A DNA stretch of 8,601 nucleotides from positions 1-8,601 of the forward strand of contig WFQS01000572.1 of assembly GCA_015486915.1 (NCBI GenBank). Reading direction: 5' to 3'. The notes under the pieces are model-generated. The model did no database searches. It had not been told where the DNA came from and was given only the letters and a program-made list of their open reading frames with translations. This document shows, piece by piece, positions 6,440 through 8,601 of the stretch (positions are counted from its first letter, which is position 1; each line of letters opens with the position of its first letter). A program made the position numbers and the translations under genes. Source of the stretch: Desulfobacteraceae bacterium. Lineage in GTDB: Bacteria > Desulfobacterota > Desulfobacteria > Desulfobacterales > Desulfobacteraceae.

Positions 6440-7888
6440 TCAGGGCGCAGGCCAGTATTTTACAAGTTTATCACTGGAATCCTTAACTGCTATTGTGATG
6501 CCATAATCGCCGTCCAGGCGATGGGTTGCGCAGGAAATTCAGGGATCATAGGCACGCACCGCCATTTCAATCCTGTTCATTATACCCTCGGTTACCTCTC
6601 CGTTTTTAATGAGGCTTCTTGCTGCCTGATCCACGCTCATGTTTATGGGACCAAGATTATGGGTTGTGCCGACTATCATGTTAGCGGTTTTTATTAGACC
6701 GTTTTCATCCGTGGTATAATCATGGATAAGAGTCCCCCTTGGAGCTTCAACACATCCCACTCCTCTACCTGCCTTGGGTTCTGCCTTTGCCCTGATATAA
6801 GGATCGGTAATTGCCTTATTTTCAAGAAGCTCAATGGCGTGTTCAGAGGAGTAAACTGCTTCAATTAGCCTTGCCCAGTGGTAGAGCAGTGTGGCCTGGG
6901 TTGGACGTCCGAATTTATCCCTGAACTCTTCAAGTTCCGCCTGGGCCTTTGGAGTTGCAATTTTGTCGCAGACATTAATTCTTGCCAGAGTATTTGCACG
7001 GTAAATGCCCTTTGGCTGATCAAGATCAAGGGAGAAGCCCTCATTCCAGAAACGTGCATAGGGCATTTTCCCATAGGAATAGGAGACCACATGCTCACTG
7101 ATATAATCTGTATAATTTTTTGGAGAAAAATCCGTATATGTACCGTCAGGTTTCATCATACGAAGATTGCCGCCATAGAGATTCAAAGCTCCTTCATCGT
7201 CCACCGTTCCCAGGAAACCGGTTTTTATAAGCCCAAGGGATTTTATAGTATCAATATAGGGAGGAAAAACCTTTTCCTTTGCAAATTCAATGGTGAACAT
7301 TGAAAAATCAAGTAATTCACGCATTTCCGCGAGAATTTCTTTTCTGTCAGACTCTGTCATGGGCTTGGCAAAACCTCCGGTAACAGCGGTAATGGGATGA
7401 ATTGCCTTGCCTGAAAATTTTTCAAGGATCATTTTGGCCTTATGGCGCATGGTAACTATTTTTTTTGCAAGTTCCGGGTTGGCCTGGGCAATTCCTATAA
7501 CATTGCGTGCAGAATAATCTGCATCAGGTCCGATTACAAAATCAGCAGCAGCAAGAAAAAAGAAATGCAGCAGTTTATCCTCAAGATGGGAAATGGTCTG
7601 CATCAGCTCACGCAGCATACTTCCGGCAGGTGCGGGTGTAACGTTGAAACAGTCATCAACGGCTTTAATGGATGCTATGTGATGGTGCCATGGACATATC
7701 CCGCAGATTCTTGGAACAATGCGCGGAATTTCCTCTGCAGGCTTTCCTTCAACAAATTTTTCAAAACCCCGCAAAGCCAGGAAATGAACTTTGCTGTCCT
7801 TTACATTTCCATTGTCATCTAATTTGATTTCAATGGATGCATGGCCTTCAATGCGGGTTATGGGTTGTATATTTATAACCTGACCCAT
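6440..7888 (-). CDS. [NiFeSe]-type hydrogenase large subunit, Mvh/Vhu-like, with in-frame UGA for selenocysteine
   Basis: Catalytic subunit of a cytoplasmic group 3 hydrogenase that splits or forms H2 at a Ni-Fe site. It shares features with methyl-viologen-reducing (MvhA/VhuA) enzymes, which pass electrons on to heterodisulfide-reductase-type complexes. Visible features are TRIEGHASIEI (11-21), the first metal motif RICGICPWHHH with C62 and C65 (60-70), HPITAVTGGFAKP (164-176) and a late conserved stretch KAGRGVGCVEAPRGT. A TGA at 6539-6541 stops the simple frame at 449 residues, ending in AYDP. Reading through gives DP-U450-ISC453-ATH456-R, exactly the second metal motif DPCxxCxxH with Cys replaced by Sec, and then 25 more residues to a TGA at 6440 (482 in total). 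Without readthrough the protein would lack two nickel ligands and be dead. The peptide after H456 is presumably removed by a maturation protease, as in most NiFe hydrogenases. GGAGG lies 8 bases before the ATG. The small subunit gene is directly upstream. Exact subgroup is less certain than hydrogenase identity. Confidence 0.93.
6501..6524 (-). promoter_or_regulatory. Candidate bacterial SECIS stem-loop after the UGA codon
   Basis: In the hydrogenase mRNA the UGA is followed 22 bases later by a five-base loop UGGAC (6512-6516). It is closed by a perfect stem AUCGCC (6517-6522) with GGCGAU (6506-6511). Further pairing of CCA with UGG (6501-6503) is possible across a U-containing bulge. Bacterial SECIS elements that recruit SelB lie inside the reading frame directly after UGA, at about this distance, and typically have a small G-containing apical loop. 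The fit is good by eye, but no folding calculation was made. Confidence 0.6.
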
Positions 7889-7942
7889 GATTTAAACCTC
7901 CTCTTTTGTATATTTTGGCTTAAGGATCGAAAATTTTATAAT

Positions 7943-8064
7943 TTGAACGAAATTGCTTGTCTTCCGGCCCATCAACTTCGTTGCATCAAAGGCCGAATAC
8001 GTTTAGTATGCAACCTTTAATGCGCCTTGTACATGGGCCGGAATTCTGCGCTATTTCTGTTCAA
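7943..8064. repeat. 122-base long imperfect inverted-repeat element between the hydrogenase subunit genes
   Basis: The outer arms pair in register: TTGAAC (7943-7948) with GTTCAA (8059-8064), GAAAT..GC (7949-7956) with GC..ATTTC (8050-8057), and a perfect 11-base TTCCGGCCCAT (7962-7972) with ATGGGCCGGAA (8033-8043). Inside, the minus-strand RNA can pair GCAUUAAAGG with CCUUUGAUGC using one G-U wobble, capped by AUAC/GUAU. The right arm contains the stop codon of the small subunit gene (8061-8063). The size and nested symmetry resemble an extragenic palindromic or MITE-like element, or a processing structure in the hydrogenase message. No gene is supported inside it. Confidence 0.75.
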
Positions 8065-8601
8065 CTTATTTTATCTCCGATCCTAAGCAGATTATGTGCA
8101 CCTGAAAATCTCAGCATTGAAGAATATTCCGGAAGCGATTTAATGTCAATTCCATTGGATGCAAGTGCATTAAGCATGTCTAACATTTGATTTCCATTTT
8201 GTTTTACAGGACCATAACATCCTCTGCAGGGAACCCCTGCTGATATGCATCGGGGCGTTTTTTTATCGCCTCCGCAACCTGCCCGCGTTACAGGCCCCAT
8301 GCATAGAATTCCCTGCTCCAGCAGACATTTCATATTGTCAATTGGTTCAGCCGGATTTTTAAATTCAGGAGTTATGAAAAATCTCTGCAGTTTTTCAACC
8401 TGACCCTTGCCATGGCGTATGGCAGGGCAGGTGTCGCAGACACTTTTTTCGGGCAGAGCCTCTGTTTTCCCGCTTATCAGACCTGTCAGTGCATTTATGA
8501 TATTATCCGGATGGGGCGGACATCCCGGCAGATAAACATCCACATTTATTTTTTCATCAACAGCATAACATCTGTCAAGAAGAGGCGGAACACCATCATC
8601 C
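8061..8601 (-). CDS. NiFe hydrogenase small subunit, Mvh/Vhu-like (5' part outside window)
   Basis: The frame is open through the window edge, giving 179 C-terminal residues. The true start is upstream, because the frame continues before the GTG at 8543 with family-like residues (DDGVPPLLDRCYAVDEKIN). This subunit carries the iron-sulfur relay from the Ni-Fe site to the electron acceptor. Nine cysteines beyond the DRC residue fit three clusters: LPGCPPHPDNI (C27, proximal), CDTC (C55/C58), and a C-terminal ferredoxin-like set C92, C100, C109, C118, C125 and C128 (CLLEQGILCMGP, TRAGCGG, PRCISAGVPCRGCYGP). No twin-arginine signal or membrane tail is visible in this part, in keeping with a cytoplasmic group 3 enzyme. 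It is followed by the large subunit gene after 172 bases, an unusually large gap for this tight pair, filled by an inverted-repeat element. Confidence 0.9.
   Translation of the reverse strand, partial: DDGVPPLLDRCYAVDEKINVDVYLPGCPPHPDNIINALTGLISGKTEALPEKSVCDTCPAIRHGKGQVEKLQRFFITPEFKNPAEPIDNMKCLLEQGILCMGPVTRAGCGGDKKTPRCISAGVPCRGCYGPVKQNGNQMLDMLNALASNGIDIKSLPEYSSMLRFSGAHNLLRIGDKIS

Noticed and set aside
6878..7303. Plus-strand 141-codon ORF opposite the hydrogenase large subunit
   Set aside because: Antisense shadow of a strongly conserved gene, without start signals or recognisable domain.
6539..7888. Hydrogenase large subunit as a complete 449-residue protein ending in AYDP
   Set aside because: It would lack the second CxxC nickel motif, while the in-frame continuation supplies ISCATHR in the right place; readthrough as selenocysteine is far more economical than a nonsense mutation.
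7989..8063. Second selenocysteine readthrough at the small-subunit stop (8061-8063)
   Set aside because: The frame continues 24 codons after TGA but runs through the inverted-repeat element, without conserved residues at the family's usual C-terminus; it looks like chance.
7943..8064. Integron attC recombination site
   Set aside because: The length and imperfect hairpin are attC-like, but the outer ends do not give a proper RYYYAAC and GTTRRRY pair, and there is no cassette layout or integrase.

Overview
The window reads as a chromosomal segment of an anaerobic, moderately AT-rich bacterium, most likely a sulfate-reducing Desulfobacterota (Desulfobacteraceae-like). That placement is an inference from the gene set: a cytoplasmic group 3 (Mvh/Vhu-like) hydrogenase, a methylenetetrahydrofolate reductase, a diiron rubrerythrin-like protein, multidomain hybrid histidine kinases, and use of selenocysteine. 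Every supported gene lies on the minus strand, so transcription runs from high to low coordinates.

From right to left: (1) the 3' part of a hydrogenase small subunit (8061 to the window edge); (2) a 172-bp gap filled by an elaborate inverted-repeat element (7943-8064); (3) the hydrogenase large subunit, whose reading frame does not end at the TGA at 6539-6541. It reads through in frame to a second TGA at 6440. The first TGA sits exactly where the nickel-binding cysteine of the C-terminal DPCxxC motif belongs, and a stem-loop follows it, so this is a selenocysteine-containing [NiFeSe]-type enzyme of 482 residues that ordinary gene calling would truncate at 449. (4) A 602-bp stretch (5838-6439) without a convincing intact gene. 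It holds inverted repeats, a possible gene relic and a promoter overlapped by a perfect 26-bp palindrome. (5) A fused flavodoxin/AhpD-like redox protein (4962-5837) driven by that promoter; (6) a metF-like methylenetetrahydrofolate reductase (3863-4684); (7) a rubredoxin-less rubrerythrin-like diiron protein (3205-3714); (8) a soluble hybrid sensor kinase with receiver domains at both ends (699-3110); (9) the start of a membrane-anchored protein with a solute-binding domain, probably a second sensor kinase, running off the left edge.

Functionally the right side concerns hydrogen oxidation feeding low-potential carriers. The middle holds one-carbon (folate) metabolism and peroxide or thiol-disulfide redox defence, and the left side is signal transduction. 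No rRNA, tRNA, CRISPR array or transposase gene was found, and no intrinsic terminator with a GC-rich stem and T-run is obvious. The most notable items are the selenocysteine hydrogenase, the structured element between its two subunit genes, and the palindrome-controlled flavodoxin-AhpD fusion.
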